DNA from: Ruminococcus hominis
GTDB lineage: Bacteria > Bacillota > Clostridia > Lachnospirales > Lachnospiraceae
Assembly: GCF_014287355.1 (NCBI RefSeq)
Contig: NZ_JACOPE010000001.1
Span: forward strand, 558,001 to 622,000
Length of the DNA: 64,000 nt
Reading direction: 5' to 3'
The notes under the pieces were generated by a model that saw nothing but the letters and a program-made list of their open reading frames with translations, was not told the DNA's origin and did not search any database. Below, piece after piece: positions 45,989 through 56,084 of this stretch. Made by a program: the position numbers and the translations under genes. How positions within the stretch are numbered: the first letter of the stretch is position 1; each line of letters begins with the position of its first letter.

Positions 45989-48103
45989 ATGAGCACAGAA
46001 TTAATTAATGTGGCTGACATTTTTGGAGAAAACGTATTTAACGATACGGTTATGCAGGAACGTTTACCAAAAAAGATTTATAAAAACTTAAAGAAAACAA
46101 TTGAAGAGGGAAAAGAGCTGGATCTTGAGACAGCAGATGTCATTGCTCATGAGATGAAAGAATGGGCAATCGAAAAGGGAGCAACACATTACACACACTG
46201 GTTTTTACCATTGACAGGTGTTACAGCAGAGAAGCATGATTCATTTATTTCTGCTCCACTTCCAAGTGGAAAAGTATTGATGAGTTTTTCAGGAAAAGAA
46301 CTGATCAAAGGTGAGCCGGATGCATCTTCATTCCCATCAGGCGGACTTCGTGCTACATTTGAGGCAAGAGGATATACAGCATGGGATTGTACTTCACCTG
46401 CATTTGTCAGACAGGATGCAGCGGGAGCTACACTTTGTATTCCTACAGCATTCTGTTCTTATACAGGAGAGGCTCTTGATCAGAAGACTCCACTTCTTAG
46501 ATCAATGGAAGCTATCAATACACAGGCACTCAGACTTCTCCGTTTATTTGGAAATACAACATCAAAAAAGGTAACTCCATCTGTTGGTGTTGAACAGGAA
46601 TATTTCCTGGTTGATGCAGAGAAATTTATGCAGAGAAAAGATTTAATTTATACAGGACGTACATTGTTTGGAGCTATGCCTCCAAAAGGACAGGAGTTGG
46701 ACGATCACTATTTCGGAACAATCCGTCAGAGAATTGCATCTTTCATGAGAGATGTTAACATTGAGCTGTGGAAAGTCGGTGTATCTGCAAAGACACAGCA
46801 CAATGAGGTTGCACCTGCACAGCACGAGCTTGCTCCGATTTATGCAGAAGCGAATATCGCAGTAGATCACAACCAGATCATCATGCAGACATTGAAGAGA
46901 GTTGCATGTCAGCATGGTATGAAGTGTCTGCTTCATGAGAAACCGTTTGCGGGAGTCAATGGTTCAGGTAAACATGATAACTGGTCTATCACGACAGATG
47001 ATGGAATCAATATGTTAGAGCCAGGTAAGACACCTCACGAAAATACACAGTTTTTACTTGTACTTGCATGTATTTTAAAGGCAGTATACAAACATGCAGA
47101 TTTGCTTCGTCAGTCAGCAGCTGATCCGGGAAATGACCACAGACTTGGAGCAAATGAGGCACCACCGGCAATTATCTCTGTATTCCTTGGAGAACAGCTT
47201 GAGGATGTAAGACAGCAGCTGATCAGCACAGGTACAGCTACACACAGTTTGAAAGGTGGAAAATTGGAAACTGGTGTTGCAACACTTCCAGATCTTTCTA
47301 AAGATGCAACAGACAGAAACAGAACATCACCATTTGCATTTACAGGAAATAAATTTGAATTCCGTATGGTTGGCTCTCGTGACTCTGTCGCAAATCCAAA
47401 CATCGTACTGAACACAATCGTTGCAGAAGCATTTGCGGATGCTTGTGACGTTCTTGAGAAGGCAGATGACTTTGAACTTGCAGTACATGACCTGATCAAA
47501 GAATACATGGTCGAAAGTGATAAAGTTGTATTTAACGGAAATGGTTATTCTGATGAGTGGGTAGCAGAAGCAGAGAGACGTGGACTTCCAAATATTAAGT
47601 CTATGGTAGAGTCTATTCCTGCAATTACAACAGATAAAGCAGTTGCATTGTTCGAGAGATTTAGTGTGTTTACAAAAGCCGAGCTTGAATCACGTGCAGA
47701 GATTGAGTATGAAGCATATGCGAAAGCAGTCAATATCGAGGCTCGCACAATGATCGATATGGCAAGTAAACAGTTTATCCCGGCTGTTATGAAATATACA
47801 AAACAGCTTGCGGATACAGTGATCGCTGTAAAAGAAGCAGGAGTGGACGCAGAAGTTCAGGCAGAAGCACTTACAGAAGTTTCAGTACTTTTAAAAGAAA
47901 CAAAAGAAGCACTTGCTACATTAAAGAAAGTAACAGAAGAAGCAGCAGAAAAAGAAGAAGGAGAAGTTCAGGCAACATACTATCATTCAGAAGTTGTTCC
48001 TGCAATGGAAGCACTTCGTGTGCCGGTTGACAAGCTGGAAATGATCGTGGACAAAGAAGCTTGGCCAATGCCTTCTTATGGAGATTTGATCTTCGAGGTT
48101 TAA
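45989..48103 (+). CDS. glnN: Glutamine synthetase type III
   Basis: Makes glutamine from glutamate, ammonia and ATP. At 704 residues it is the long GSIII form, not the 440-470-residue GSI. Start ATG 45989 follows AAAGGAG; the upstream in-frame codons overlap the terminator hairpin and are not expected to be translated. Recognisable motifs are [45 protein letters not shown] and [12 protein letters not shown]. Regulation may be by leader attenuation (see the hairpin upstream). It has no neighbouring nitrogen genes. Confidence 0.96.
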   Translation: MSTELINVADIFGENVFNDTVMQERLPKKIYKNLKKTIEEGKELDLETADVIAHEMKEWAIEKGATHYTHWFLPLTGVTAEKHDSFISAPLPSGKVLMSFSGKELIKGEPDASSFPSGGLRATFEARGYTAWDCTSPAFVRQDAAGATLCIPTAFCSYTGEALDQKTPLLRSMEAINTQALRLLRLFGNTTSKKVTPSVGVEQEYFLVDAEKFMQRKDLIYTGRTLFGAMPPKGQELDDHYFGTIRQRIASFMRDVNIELWKVGVSAKTQHNEVAPAQHELAPIYAEANIAVDHNQIIMQTLKRVACQHGMKCLLHEKPFAGVNGSGKHDNWSITTDDGINMLEPGKTPHENTQFLLVLACILKAVYKHADLLRQSAADPGNDHRLGANEAPPAIISVFLGEQLEDVRQQLISTGTATHSLKGGKLETGVATLPDLSKDATDRNRTSPFAFTGNKFEFRMVGSRDSVANPNIVLNTIVAEAFADACDVLEKADDFELAVHDLIKEYMVESDKVVFNGNGYSDEWVAEAERRGLPNIKSMVESIPAITTDKAVALFERFSVFTKAELESRAEIEYEAYAKAVNIEARTMIDMASKQFIPAVMKYTKQLADTVIAVKEAGVDAEVQAEALTEVSVLLKETKEALATLKKVTEEAAEKEEGEVQATYYHSEVVPAMEALRVPVDKLEMIVDKEAWPMPSYGDLIFEV

Positions 48104-48145
48104 TACATAAAAAATATATAAGGTCAGAAGTTCTGATAACAAAGA

Positions 48146-48177
48146 GAAGCGGATTCCGAAATGGAGTTCGCTTTTTC
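48146..48177 (+). terminator. Terminator after glnN
   Basis: A 10-base-pair stem (48148-48157 with 48163-48172, two G-T pairs), loop GAAAT, then five T. Confidence 0.75.
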
Positions 48178-48254
48178 TGTTGCATTATAAACTGACAAAA
48201 CAACTAAGATTCTGTTATAATGATAAACAGTGACAATTAAACGGAGGAAATGGT

Positions 48255-49280
48255 ATGGAAATGTATCAGGAATTATTAAAAGAGACGGAGAAAAATGGAA
48301 GTGCAGCACTGATAACTACATTGGGAGAGTCATTAGAAAAGAATGTGTTTCGAAAAGAAGAGGCATCTGAGATTATCCAAAATGCGGTCGAGGAAGCGAA
48401 AATGGAAGGGGAACCGCGTCTTGTAGAAGCCGGCGATAAAAAGTATTTTGTAGAATCATTTTGCCGTGAAGAGCGCCTGATTATTCTTGGAGGGGGACAT
48501 GTAGGACTGGCATTGGCAGAGTTTGCTGCAAGAACCGGTTTTCAGGTATGTGTGGTGGACGACAGACCATCATTTGCAAACACAGTGCGTTTCCCGTGGG
48601 CAGCAGAAGTATTGTGTGAGGGATTTGCAAGTGCAATTGAAAAGCTTCAGATAAATGAATATGACTACATTACAATTCTTACAAGAGGACACAGACATGA
48701 TGGGGACTGTCTGCGTGCATTGTATAAACAGAAAAAAAGTGCATATCTTGGTATGATTGGTTCCAGAAGACGAGTAAAACAGTTGAAAGGACAGCTTCAC
48801 GAAGAAGAGAACATTTCACAGGAATGGTTAGATTTTATTCATTCCCCGATTGGATTGAGCATTGGAGCAGTCAGCCCGGAAGAAATTGCGATTGCAATTT
48901 TAGCAGAGATCATTCAGGTGAAGCGTACAGAACAAAGAACCGATAAGGTAATGTCGTCAGATGTGGATATGAGAGTGATGGAACGATTGGCTAACCCGGA
49001 TGAAAAACGAAAAGAACAAGGGAAGGCCGTTGTGACAATTATTGAGACAAAAGGTTCTACACCGAGAAAATCAGGAGCAAAGATGATCGTATATGAAGAT
49101 GGTACAATTGAAGGTACCATTGGAGGTGGATGTGCAGAAGCAGGTATATCACAGACAGCAAGACAGATTATTCAAAAAGGCGGTTATCTGATCCAGCATA
49201 TAGATATGACAGGAGCAGTAGCGGAAGATGAAGGAATGGTTTGTGGCGGTGTTATGAAAGTGTTAATTGAGAAGGCATAA
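48255..49280 (+). CDS. XdhC/CoxI-family molybdenum-hydroxylase maturation protein, rearranged
   Basis: 341 residues. A Rossmann-fold XdhC C-terminal type domain comes first (about 75-220; RLIILGGGHVGLALAE, then GMIGSRRRVKQLK, SPIGLSIGAVSPEEIAIAI), followed by the CoxI/XdhC N-terminal type domain at the end (about 250-341; VVTIIETKGSTPRKSGAKM, GGGCAEAGI, GMVCGGVMKVLIE). The usual XdhC order is the reverse. A short degenerate stretch (residues 1-74, ending EPRLVEAGDKKYFVESFC) resembles the end of a CoxI domain. XdhC inserts molybdenum cofactor, after sulfuration, into xanthine dehydrogenase-like enzymes, none of which are in the window. Confidence 0.85.
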   Translation: MEMYQELLKETEKNGSAALITTLGESLEKNVFRKEEASEIIQNAVEEAKMEGEPRLVEAGDKKYFVESFCREERLIILGGGHVGLALAEFAARTGFQVCVVDDRPSFANTVRFPWAAEVLCEGFASAIEKLQINEYDYITILTRGHRHDGDCLRALYKQKKSAYLGMIGSRRRVKQLKGQLHEEENISQEWLDFIHSPIGLSIGAVSPEEIAIAILAEIIQVKRTEQRTDKVMSSDVDMRVMERLANPDEKRKEQGKAVVTIIETKGSTPRKSGAKMIVYEDGTIEGTIGGGCAEAGISQTARQIIQKGGYLIQHIDMTGAVAEDEGMVCGGVMKVLIEKA

Positions 49281-49316
49281 AAGACAGCAGTGACAGGATG
49301 GAGGAAGTTATAGAAG

Positions 49317-51020
49317 ATGCAGTCAGCAGCAGAATTAAAACAATTATTAGACAGAATTGATCACAGAGGATATCCGGCATATAAAGATACAAAAGGACAA
49401 TATCAGTTCCAAGGATATGTCTTTTCCATTGATCATGTGCAGGGAGACCCATTTGCATCCCCATCAAAGGTGAGTGTACAGGTGAAGGGGAGTACAGCAG
49501 GATTTCCGGAAGAATTATATAAAGGCAGACACCAGAGGGCAGCACTGCAAGATGAGATGACGCGTCAGTTTTATCGTGCAATTCAAAAGTATGCTTTTCG
49601 GGCAAAAGGCTCTGGGAAAAGCGGATTGATATCCGTGAGTAAATGTGGTCAGGAAGTGTTGGAACGTACTGCGTGTGAAATAAATCCAAAAAACGGAGAT
49701 GTTAAGCTTCGTTTTGAAGTAGGATTCCCGGCAAATGGACGTACGATCAATGCACGAGAACTGGAAAAGATTGTATTTGGATTTCTTCCGGAGTGTGTGG
49801 AACAGAGTCTGTTTTATAAAAATTGTGATAAGAAACGTGTTCGTTCTATAATTGATCTTGCAGAGGATCAGCAATATATCAGAGACGAATTAGAAAAGAA
49901 TGATTTGATTGCATTTGTGGCAAATGGAGCAATCCTTCCGAGAGAATCCGGTGTTTCGGATAAACCGATGAAGGGGGCGGTGAGATTTCAGTCGCCTAAG
50001 GAAATGGAAGTTACGATGAAATTGCCACACAAAGGAGAGATTTCCGGGATGGGAATCCGGCGAGGTATTACATTGATTGTCGGTGGTGGCTATCACGGAA
50101 AATCAACGTTGTTAAAAGCATTGGAACTGGGGGTGTATAACCATATAAAGGGGGACGGAAGAGAGTATGTGATCACGAAAGACGATGCAATGAAGATTCG
50201 GGCAGAAGATGGAAGAAGCATCAAAAAAACGGATATTTCGATGTTTATTAATGACCTTCCAAATGGAAAGGATACGAGAGGATTTTACACAGAAGATGCA
50301 AGCGGAAGTACGTCGCAGGCGGCAAATGTTATTGAAAGCATGGAAGCCGGGGCAAGTGTGATGCTGATTGATGAAGATACAAGCGCGACTAATTTCATGA
50401 TTCGTGACGAATTGATGCAAAGAGTCATTCATCGGGATATGGAGCCGATCACTCCATTTATCGATCGAATTTTAGAACTGTATCAGGTATATGGCATTTC
50501 TACGGTGATAGTAGCAGGTAGTTCAGGTGCATATTTTCATATTGCGGATACAATCATCCAGATGGATCGTTATGAGCCAAAAGAGATTACAAAGCTGGCA
50601 AAAGAGACAGCGAAAGATTTTCCGGCGATGAGCGGGATGGAAAATCCGGCGGAAAAACCGGTTTTCATAAGATGTCCAAGACAAGGCAGAGGATTTAAAC
50701 CGAATGACAGAATCAAAATGAAAACGATGGGAAAAGAGATGGTTCAACTTAATCGGGAGAACATTGATCTTAGATATGTGGAACAATTGGCAGATACCGA
50801 GCAGGTCAGTGCATTAGGATACTGTGTGAGATATGCGGAAAAGCATTTATTCCAGGGGAAAGATAGCATACAAAATGTAGTGGATAAACTGGAAGAAAAG
50901 ATTTGCAGGGAAGGTCTTTCGAGTCTCTGTGAGAGTAATGCAAGTGTGGCAAATCTTGCAATGCCAAGAAGACAGGAAATATTTGCATGTCTGAATCGAT
51001 ATCGGGGGTTAAATCTATGA
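49317..51020 (+). CDS. Predicted ABC-class ATPase (PF09818-like)
   Basis: 567 residues. An N-terminal domain (about 1-230) precedes an ATPase core with Walker A LIVGGGYHGKSTLL, a Q-loop-like region, a signature-like DASGSTSQAANVIE segment and Walker B VMLIDEDTSATNFM. It matches the widely conserved 'predicted ATPase of the ABC class' family, which has no membrane domain and no settled function. Its stop overlaps the sbcD start by 4 bases (ATGA), so it is translated together with the SbcCD nuclease, suggesting a nucleic-acid role. The ATG has GGAGG 12 bases upstream, a little distant. Confidence 0.85.
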   Translation: MQSAAELKQLLDRIDHRGYPAYKDTKGQYQFQGYVFSIDHVQGDPFASPSKVSVQVKGSTAGFPEELYKGRHQRAALQDEMTRQFYRAIQKYAFRAKGSGKSGLISVSKCGQEVLERTACEINPKNGDVKLRFEVGFPANGRTINARELEKIVFGFLPECVEQSLFYKNCDKKRVRSIIDLAEDQQYIRDELEKNDLIAFVANGAILPRESGVSDKPMKGAVRFQSPKEMEVTMKLPHKGEISGMGIRRGITLIVGGGYHGKSTLLKALELGVYNHIKGDGREYVITKDDAMKIRAEDGRSIKKTDISMFINDLPNGKDTRGFYTEDASGSTSQAANVIESMEAGASVMLIDEDTSATNFMIRDELMQRVIHRDMEPITPFIDRILELYQVYGISTVIVAGSSGAYFHIADTIIQMDRYEPKEITKLAKETAKDFPAMSGMENPAEKPVFIRCPRQGRGFKPNDRIKMKTMGKEMVQLNRENIDLRYVEQLADTEQVSALGYCVRYAEKHLFQGKDSIQNVVDKLEEKICREGLSSLCESNASVANLAMPRRQEIFACLNRYRGLNL

Positions 51021-52168
51021 GATTTTTTCATTTATCTGATCTGCATATTGGAAAGCAGCTTCATTCATATAACCTGAGGCAGGATCAGGAGCATATTTTG
51101 CAGGAAGTAGTATCTTATGCAGAAAAAATAAGACCAGATGCAATTGTATTTGCCGGTGATATTTATGATAAATCGGTGCCATCTGCGGAAGCTGTGAGGA
51201 TATTTGATGAGTTCCTCACAAAGCTTTCGAGTCTGGAACCTGCGATTCCGATTTTGATAATCGCAGGAAATCATGATTCTGCACAGAGGCTGAATTATGC
51301 CAGTCAGATATTGAAACGGCAGAACATTTATATAGCCGGAAATGTACCGGAAACAGAGGATGAATATTTAAAAAAACTGACTTTACAGGATGAAGAAGGC
51401 AAGGTGAATTTTTATTTTCTTCCGTTTTTGAAGCCGGGATATGTCAGAGGTGTGTTCGATGAAGAGATTCCGGAGAGTTATGAAGCGGCGGTAAGAAAAA
51501 TACTGGAGCGGGAACATATTGATTGGAATGAGAGAAATGTATTGATATCCCATCAGTTCTATGCAGGAAGAGGACAGAAGATGGAGCGGTCAGAGTCTGA
51601 GACAGCATCAGTGGGCGGTCTGGATCTGATTGATAGCAGTTGCGTACAGAATTTTGATTATGTGGCACTGGGACATTTGCATGGGGCACAAAGAGCGGGA
51701 GCAGAGCATATCCGTTATTGTGGAACTTTGTTAAAATATTCGGTCAGTGAAGCGAATCAGAATAAAACACTGCACTTAATTTCACTTGGAAAAAAAGAAG
51801 ATGCAGTACAGGTAGAAGAACTTCCATTACATCCGCTTCGGGATGTGCGAAAAGTAAGAGGAGAGCTCGAAGAAATCATTGCGGATGCGAAGCTTGAGAA
51901 TAAAGATGATTATATCAGTGTGACATTGACAGATGAGGTGGATCCTTATAAACCAAAAGAGCAGCTAGAGAGAGTATATTCGCACATTTTAGAAGTACGT
52001 ATGGATAATACAAGAACCCGAAAAAAACTAGAAGAGTTTGAAGAGGAAGCAGTGGTGTCAGACCCGCTGACTGTATTTGAAGAATTTTTTGAGGAAATGC
52101 AGGGAAGAGCGATGAATGAGGAAGAGAAGTCCCTTCTTGTAGAAGTATTAGAAGAAGCAGGAGAGTGA
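51017..52168 (+). CDS. sbcD: DNA double-strand-end nuclease SbcD
   Basis: The Mre11-type Mn-dependent nuclease subunit that, with SbcC, opens hairpins and processes DNA ends. 383 residues from ATG 51017; an earlier in-frame start lacks a site and would overlap the ATPase gene further. Metallophosphoesterase motifs: HLSDLHIGKQLH, VFAGDIYDKSVPS, IIAGNHDS, and the late HxH (ALGHLHGAQ). It ends 4 bases before sbcC. Confidence 0.95.
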   Translation: MRFFHLSDLHIGKQLHSYNLRQDQEHILQEVVSYAEKIRPDAIVFAGDIYDKSVPSAEAVRIFDEFLTKLSSLEPAIPILIIAGNHDSAQRLNYASQILKRQNIYIAGNVPETEDEYLKKLTLQDEEGKVNFYFLPFLKPGYVRGVFDEEIPESYEAAVRKILEREHIDWNERNVLISHQFYAGRGQKMERSESETASVGGLDLIDSSCVQNFDYVALGHLHGAQRAGAEHIRYCGTLLKYSVSEANQNKTLHLISLGKKEDAVQVEELPLHPLRDVRKVRGELEEIIADAKLENKDDYISVTLTDEVDPYKPKEQLERVYSHILEVRMDNTRTRKKLEEFEEEAVVSDPLTVFEEFFEEMQGRAMNEEEKSLLVEVLEEAGE

Positions 52169-52172
52169 GAAA

Positions 52173-54842
52173 ATGAGACCAGTCAAATTAATAATGTCAG
52201 CATTTGGTTCTTATGCAGGAGAGGAGATTGTTGATTTTTCAAAATTAAATACAGGACTTTTTCTCATTAGTGGGGATACCGGTTCGGGAAAGACAACCAT
52301 ATTTGATGCGATCACATATGCGCTCTACGATAAGACAAGCGGTGGAAAGCGTGAAGGAAATATGATGCGAAGCCAGTATGCTGAGGATGATGTGGAGACT
52401 TATGTGGAGTTTACATTTTCATATCGAGAGCAGATTTATACTATCCGAAGAAATCCAGAATATCAAAGACTTGGAAAACGGCGTCTGGCAGATGGCTCTC
52501 CACGTTACGTGAAAGAAACTTCAAAGGTAAGTCTGCTTATGCCGGATGGAAAAGAATTCAGAGGAAAGAAAAGGGAAATTGATGCAAAGATTGAAGAAAT
52601 CATGGGATTGGATGCAAATCAGTTTATGCAGATTGCAATGATTGCGCAGGGAGATTTCTTAAAATTATTACATGCTGAATCAAAAGAACGAAAACTGATA
52701 TTTTCAAAAATATTTCAGACAAATTTGTACTATCGGGTTGAGGAAAAACTAAAAGAGCGTGCAAAGCAGCTTTATATTCAGGTGGAGGAAACCAGAAAAG
52801 ACATATTGAGAGAGATGGAGCGGGTAGAACTGCCGGACGAAATAGAAGACCGGGAAGAACTGGAAAAGAGATGGCTGCTCTTATCGAGTCTTGATATGCC
52901 TCCAATTGAGGAAGTGATGGATTGTCTGAGAGACATTGTGGAAATAGGCAAGAACTGGGAGAAAGAATCCGAGAAGCAGACCAATGCATTGCAGAAAAAA
53001 ATCGAGACATTAAATCTTCAGATTCAAAGACAAGAGGAAATCAATGCATTGTTTCAGGCATTGGAGAAGGCACAGCAGGAGGAAGAAAAATTAAAGGAAA
53101 AAACGTCAGAGATTGTATTGCTTAAAGCCCGGATTACAGAGAGTAAATCTGCACAGAAGATTCTGGTGGAAGAACTGAAATTGCAGAAATTAAAGTCAGA
53201 ATATGAGAAGGTTGAAAAGGCAGTAGGGGAATTAAAAGAATGGTTTGAAAATGTGATGCAAAAAGAATTAAAGTTGCAGGAAATTTATGAGAAATCACAG
53301 GAAATGTGGGAGAACAATAACGATTCACTGCAAGAACAGATTATTTGCCTATCTAATCTACTGCCGCATTATGAGAAAATCCGAAAACTGGAACAGGATA
53401 AAGAAAATGCAGTTGTGATTTTGAAAAAACATATGGAAAACAGCAGAACGGCATCTGAGAAATATGAAAATCTATATCAGCGATTTTTTGAAGAGCAGGC
53501 CGGAATTTTGGCAGGACAGCTAAAAGAGGGAAGAGCGTGTCCGGTGTGCGGCTCCATGACACATCCACACCCTGCAAGGATTAACCAGGATGCGCCGAAT
53601 CAGCAGCAGGTAGAGAGCGCAAAGAAGGAGCGTGATGCTGCAGAAAAAAAACGTTCACAGGCGACAGAAGGTTTTCAGCAAATTCAGGGAGAATTAAAAT
53701 CAGAATATGCACAGCTCGAGGAAGTTCTGGAGATGCAAAAGAAGGATGCAGAAGAAAGATGGGATGAAGAGCGTGTCCGGGAAAAACTAAAGGTCTTAAA
53801 ACAAGAGCGTAATATTTTGCAATCGGACTATGAAAAAGCACAGAAAAATATGCAAAAGTTCAATGAGGAAAAAACGCATAAGAAAGGTCTGTTAGAGAGT
53901 AGGGAAGAGCAGCGCTTTGAGCTTGCGCAGAGTGTATCTGAACAAACAAAAGTGTGGGAGCAGGTATTTAAGGCAGAAAAATTCCAGAGCATAGAACGCT
54001 ATGAACAGGCAAAGACCGGAATTTCAAAGATAGAAAAGCAGGAGGCGGAAATTCAGAAATATGAACAGGAGTGTGTTCGCGTTCAGACAACGATTCAGAA
54101 TTTGAAAGAGCAGACGGCGTCAAAACAGCGGATAGATGTGAAAGAAGAACAGGAAACAGCAGCGAAATATCAGACCGAGTGGAAGGAATGGAAAGCAAAG
54201 CATCTGGCAAGACATAGTGTGCAGAATAAAAATAAAGAGGCACAAAAGAAATTGAAGAGCTATGCAGAAAAATCCGGCATACTTCAAAAGCGGTATGAGA
54301 TGGTTGGCAACTTAAGCAGGACTGCAAATGGAAATCTGGCAGGAAGTGCAAAATTAGACTTCGAAACATATGTGCAGCGGAAATATTTCAAACAGATTAT
54401 TGCAGCGGCAAACAGAAGGCTTGTAAAAATGACTTCCAATGAATTTATTTTACAGTGTCGGGAAGTGAAAAACTTAAGCAGCAGAGGAGAGGCCGGTCTG
54501 GATTTGGATGTGTACCATATGGTAAGTGCAACTACAAGAGATGTAAAGACATTGTCAGGAGGAGAGTCCTTTATGGCAGCACTTGCAATGGCATTGGGAC
54601 TTTCTGATATAATCCAAAATACAGTGGGAGCAGTACAGCTTGAGACGATGTTTGTAGATGAAGGGTTTGGTTCATTAGATGATGAAGCAAGAGAACGTGC
54701 AGTACAGATACTCAAAGAGCTGGCGGGAGAAAAAACTCTTGTGGGAATCATTTCCCATGTAAATGAACTGAAAGAAGAAGTAGACTGGCAGCTACAAGTA
54801 AGAAAGACCGAAAAAGGCAGCCAGGCAAGATGGAATTTTTAA
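52173..54842 (+). CDS. sbcC: DNA double-strand-end nuclease SbcC (ATPase/coiled-coil)
   Basis: Rad50-like SMC-type ATPase, partner of SbcD. The 889 residues show the Walker A ISGDTGSGKTTIFDAITYAL at the start, long coiled coils (about 180-440 and 480-700) separated by the zinc hook CPVCGSMTHPHPA, and the C-terminal signature TLSGGESFMAALAMALGLS with Walker B METMFVDEGFGSLD. The pair has the normal operon order D then C, preceded by the ABC-class ATPase gene. A repeat hairpin follows immediately. Confidence 0.95.
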   Translation: MRPVKLIMSAFGSYAGEEIVDFSKLNTGLFLISGDTGSGKTTIFDAITYALYDKTSGGKREGNMMRSQYAEDDVETYVEFTFSYREQIYTIRRNPEYQRLGKRRLADGSPRYVKETSKVSLLMPDGKEFRGKKREIDAKIEEIMGLDANQFMQIAMIAQGDFLKLLHAESKERKLIFSKIFQTNLYYRVEEKLKERAKQLYIQVEETRKDILREMERVELPDEIEDREELEKRWLLLSSLDMPPIEEVMDCLRDIVEIGKNWEKESEKQTNALQKKIETLNLQIQRQEEINALFQALEKAQQEEEKLKEKTSEIVLLKARITESKSAQKILVEELKLQKLKSEYEKVEKAVGELKEWFENVMQKELKLQEIYEKSQEMWENNNDSLQEQIICLSNLLPHYEKIRKLEQDKENAVVILKKHMENSRTASEKYENLYQRFFEEQAGILAGQLKEGRACPVCGSMTHPHPARINQDAPNQQQVESAKKERDAAEKKRSQATEGFQQIQGELKSEYAQLEEVLEMQKKDAEERWDEERVREKLKVLKQERNILQSDYEKAQKNMQKFNEEKTHKKGLLESREEQRFELAQSVSEQTKVWEQVFKAEKFQSIERYEQAKTGISKIEKQEAEIQKYEQECVRVQTTIQNLKEQTASKQRIDVKEEQETAAKYQTEWKEWKAKHLARHSVQNKNKEAQKKLKSYAEKSGILQKRYEMVGNLSRTANGNLAGSAKLDFETYVQRKYFKQIIAAANRRLVKMTSNEFILQCREVKNLSSRGEAGLDLDVYHMVSATTRDVKTLSGGESFMAALAMALGLSDIIQNTVGAVQLETMFVDEGFGSLDDEARERAVQILKELAGEKTLVGIISHVNELKEEVDWQLQVRKTEKGSQARWNF

Positions 54843-54921
54843 TAGGTGTCAACGGGGAATGCCAACGGGGAGGAGAGTGTGAAACTTTTTCTGTAAAATA
54901 GTATTTAGAAGGTTCTTCTAT

Positions 54922-55011
54922 GAGGGGAGTGCCAATCGGGGACGGAGTTTAGTGGCTTTTTTTGCTCGCAAAAAAAGCCACTAAACTCCGTCCCCGATTG
55001 GCACTCCCCTC
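54922..55011 (+). repeat. Perfect 42-bp hairpin repeat, family 1 copy A
   Basis: 54922-54963 is the exact reverse complement of 54970-55011, with the six-base loop GCTCGC. The core GGGACGGAGTTTAGTGGC with T-run and the matching GCCACTAAACTCCGTCCC define the family. Outside it, ATGCCAACGGGGAGG (from 54859) and the right-hand CTCCCCGTTGGCACTCCC (to 55025) form a further imperfect outer inverted pair, so the whole structure spans about 54845-55034. It lies directly after sbcC and may also terminate transcription. Confidence 0.92.
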
Positions 55012-55127
55012 CCCGTTGGCACTCCCGTCCCCTCTTCACTTTCAAAACATCCTCACACTTCTAACACAGAACGTTCACAAAAATCTGTTACCTTTGTATC
55101 AGTTTGATAGATTAGGGAGGTAAAGCG

Positions 55128-56084
55128 TTGATAGAGGTAAAAGATTTAGTGAAAAAATACGGAAGTCATCTGGCTGTGGACCATCTGAGTTTTACATTGG
55201 AATCAGGTAAGATTTATGGTTTTCTGGGGCCAAATGGTGCCGGGAAATCTACAACAATGAATATCATGACAGGATATCTGGGTGCAACACAGGGAAGTGT
55301 TCTGATTGACGGGCATGACATTTTGAAGGAGCCGGAAGAGGCGAAGAAACATATCGGGTATCTGCCGGAGCTTCCACCATTATATATGGATATGACAGTA
55401 CAAGAGTATTTGGAATTTGCGGCAGAGTTAAAGAAATTGCCAAAAGAGAAAAGAGAATCCGATATCAGTGAAGTAATGAAATTGACAAGACTTCAGGATG
55501 TTTCAGATCGTCTGATCAAGAATCTTTCAAAAGGATATAAACAGAGAGTTGGGCTGGCACAGGCTATTTTAGGGTTTCCGGAGATTATTATTTTGGATGA
55601 GCCTACAGTTGGGCTGGATCCAAAACAGATTATAGAAATTCGTGAGCTGATCAGAACACTCTCAGAGAAGCATACTGTTATTTTAAGTTCACATATTCTT
55701 GCAGAGGTAAGAGAGGTATGTGATTATATTCTGATTATTTCAAAAGGGAAATTAGTTGCAAGCGATACACCGGAGAATCTGGAACTGTTAAGAAACGGAG
55801 CGTCCAGCCTGGAGTTAGAGGTGAAAGCTGCACCGGAGACTGCTCGGGCAATTTTGTCAACAATTGATGACATTGATGCGATGGAAATGCATAGTGAAAA
55901 TGAAAATCTTACGAGAGTAAAGCTTGAGACAAAAAATGGGGCAGATATCCGTGAAGCAGTATTTTATGCATTTGCAGAAGAAAAGTGCCCATTGTTGGAA
56001 ATGAAGACTGCAAAGGCAAGTCTGGAAGACATCTTTATGGAACTGACACAGAAGGAGGAATCGAACGATGCTGGCAATTTATAA
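55128..56084 (+). CDS. ABC transporter ATP-binding protein (GldA-like)
   Basis: 318 residues. Walker A GPNGAGKSTTMN, signature LSKGYKQRVGLAQAI, Walker B IIILDEPTVGLDP and the switch His are all present. A C-terminal extension (about 225-318) is typical of GldA/NatA-type exporters. The start is TTG with GGGAGG 8 bases upstream. It overlaps the permease gene by 17 bases. Part of a four-gene GldA-GldF-GldG-like system with an added DUF4340 protein. Confidence 0.9.
   Translation: MIEVKDLVKKYGSHLAVDHLSFTLESGKIYGFLGPNGAGKSTTMNIMTGYLGATQGSVLIDGHDILKEPEEAKKHIGYLPELPPLYMDMTVQEYLEFAAELKKLPKEKRESDISEVMKLTRLQDVSDRLIKNLSKGYKQRVGLAQAILGFPEIIILDEPTVGLDPKQIIEIRELIRTLSEKHTVILSSHILAEVREVCDYILIISKGKLVASDTPENLELLRNGASSLELEVKAAPETARAILSTIDDIDAMEMHSENENLTRVKLETKNGADIREAVFYAFAEEKCPLLEMKTAKASLEDIFMELTQKEESNDAGNL

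Noticed and set aside
48255..48480. Possible frameshift or truncation at the start of the XdhC-like gene
   Set aside because: Reading frame is open, with a GGAGG-type site before the ATG. The partial N-terminal domain is better read as a remnant within an intact protein.
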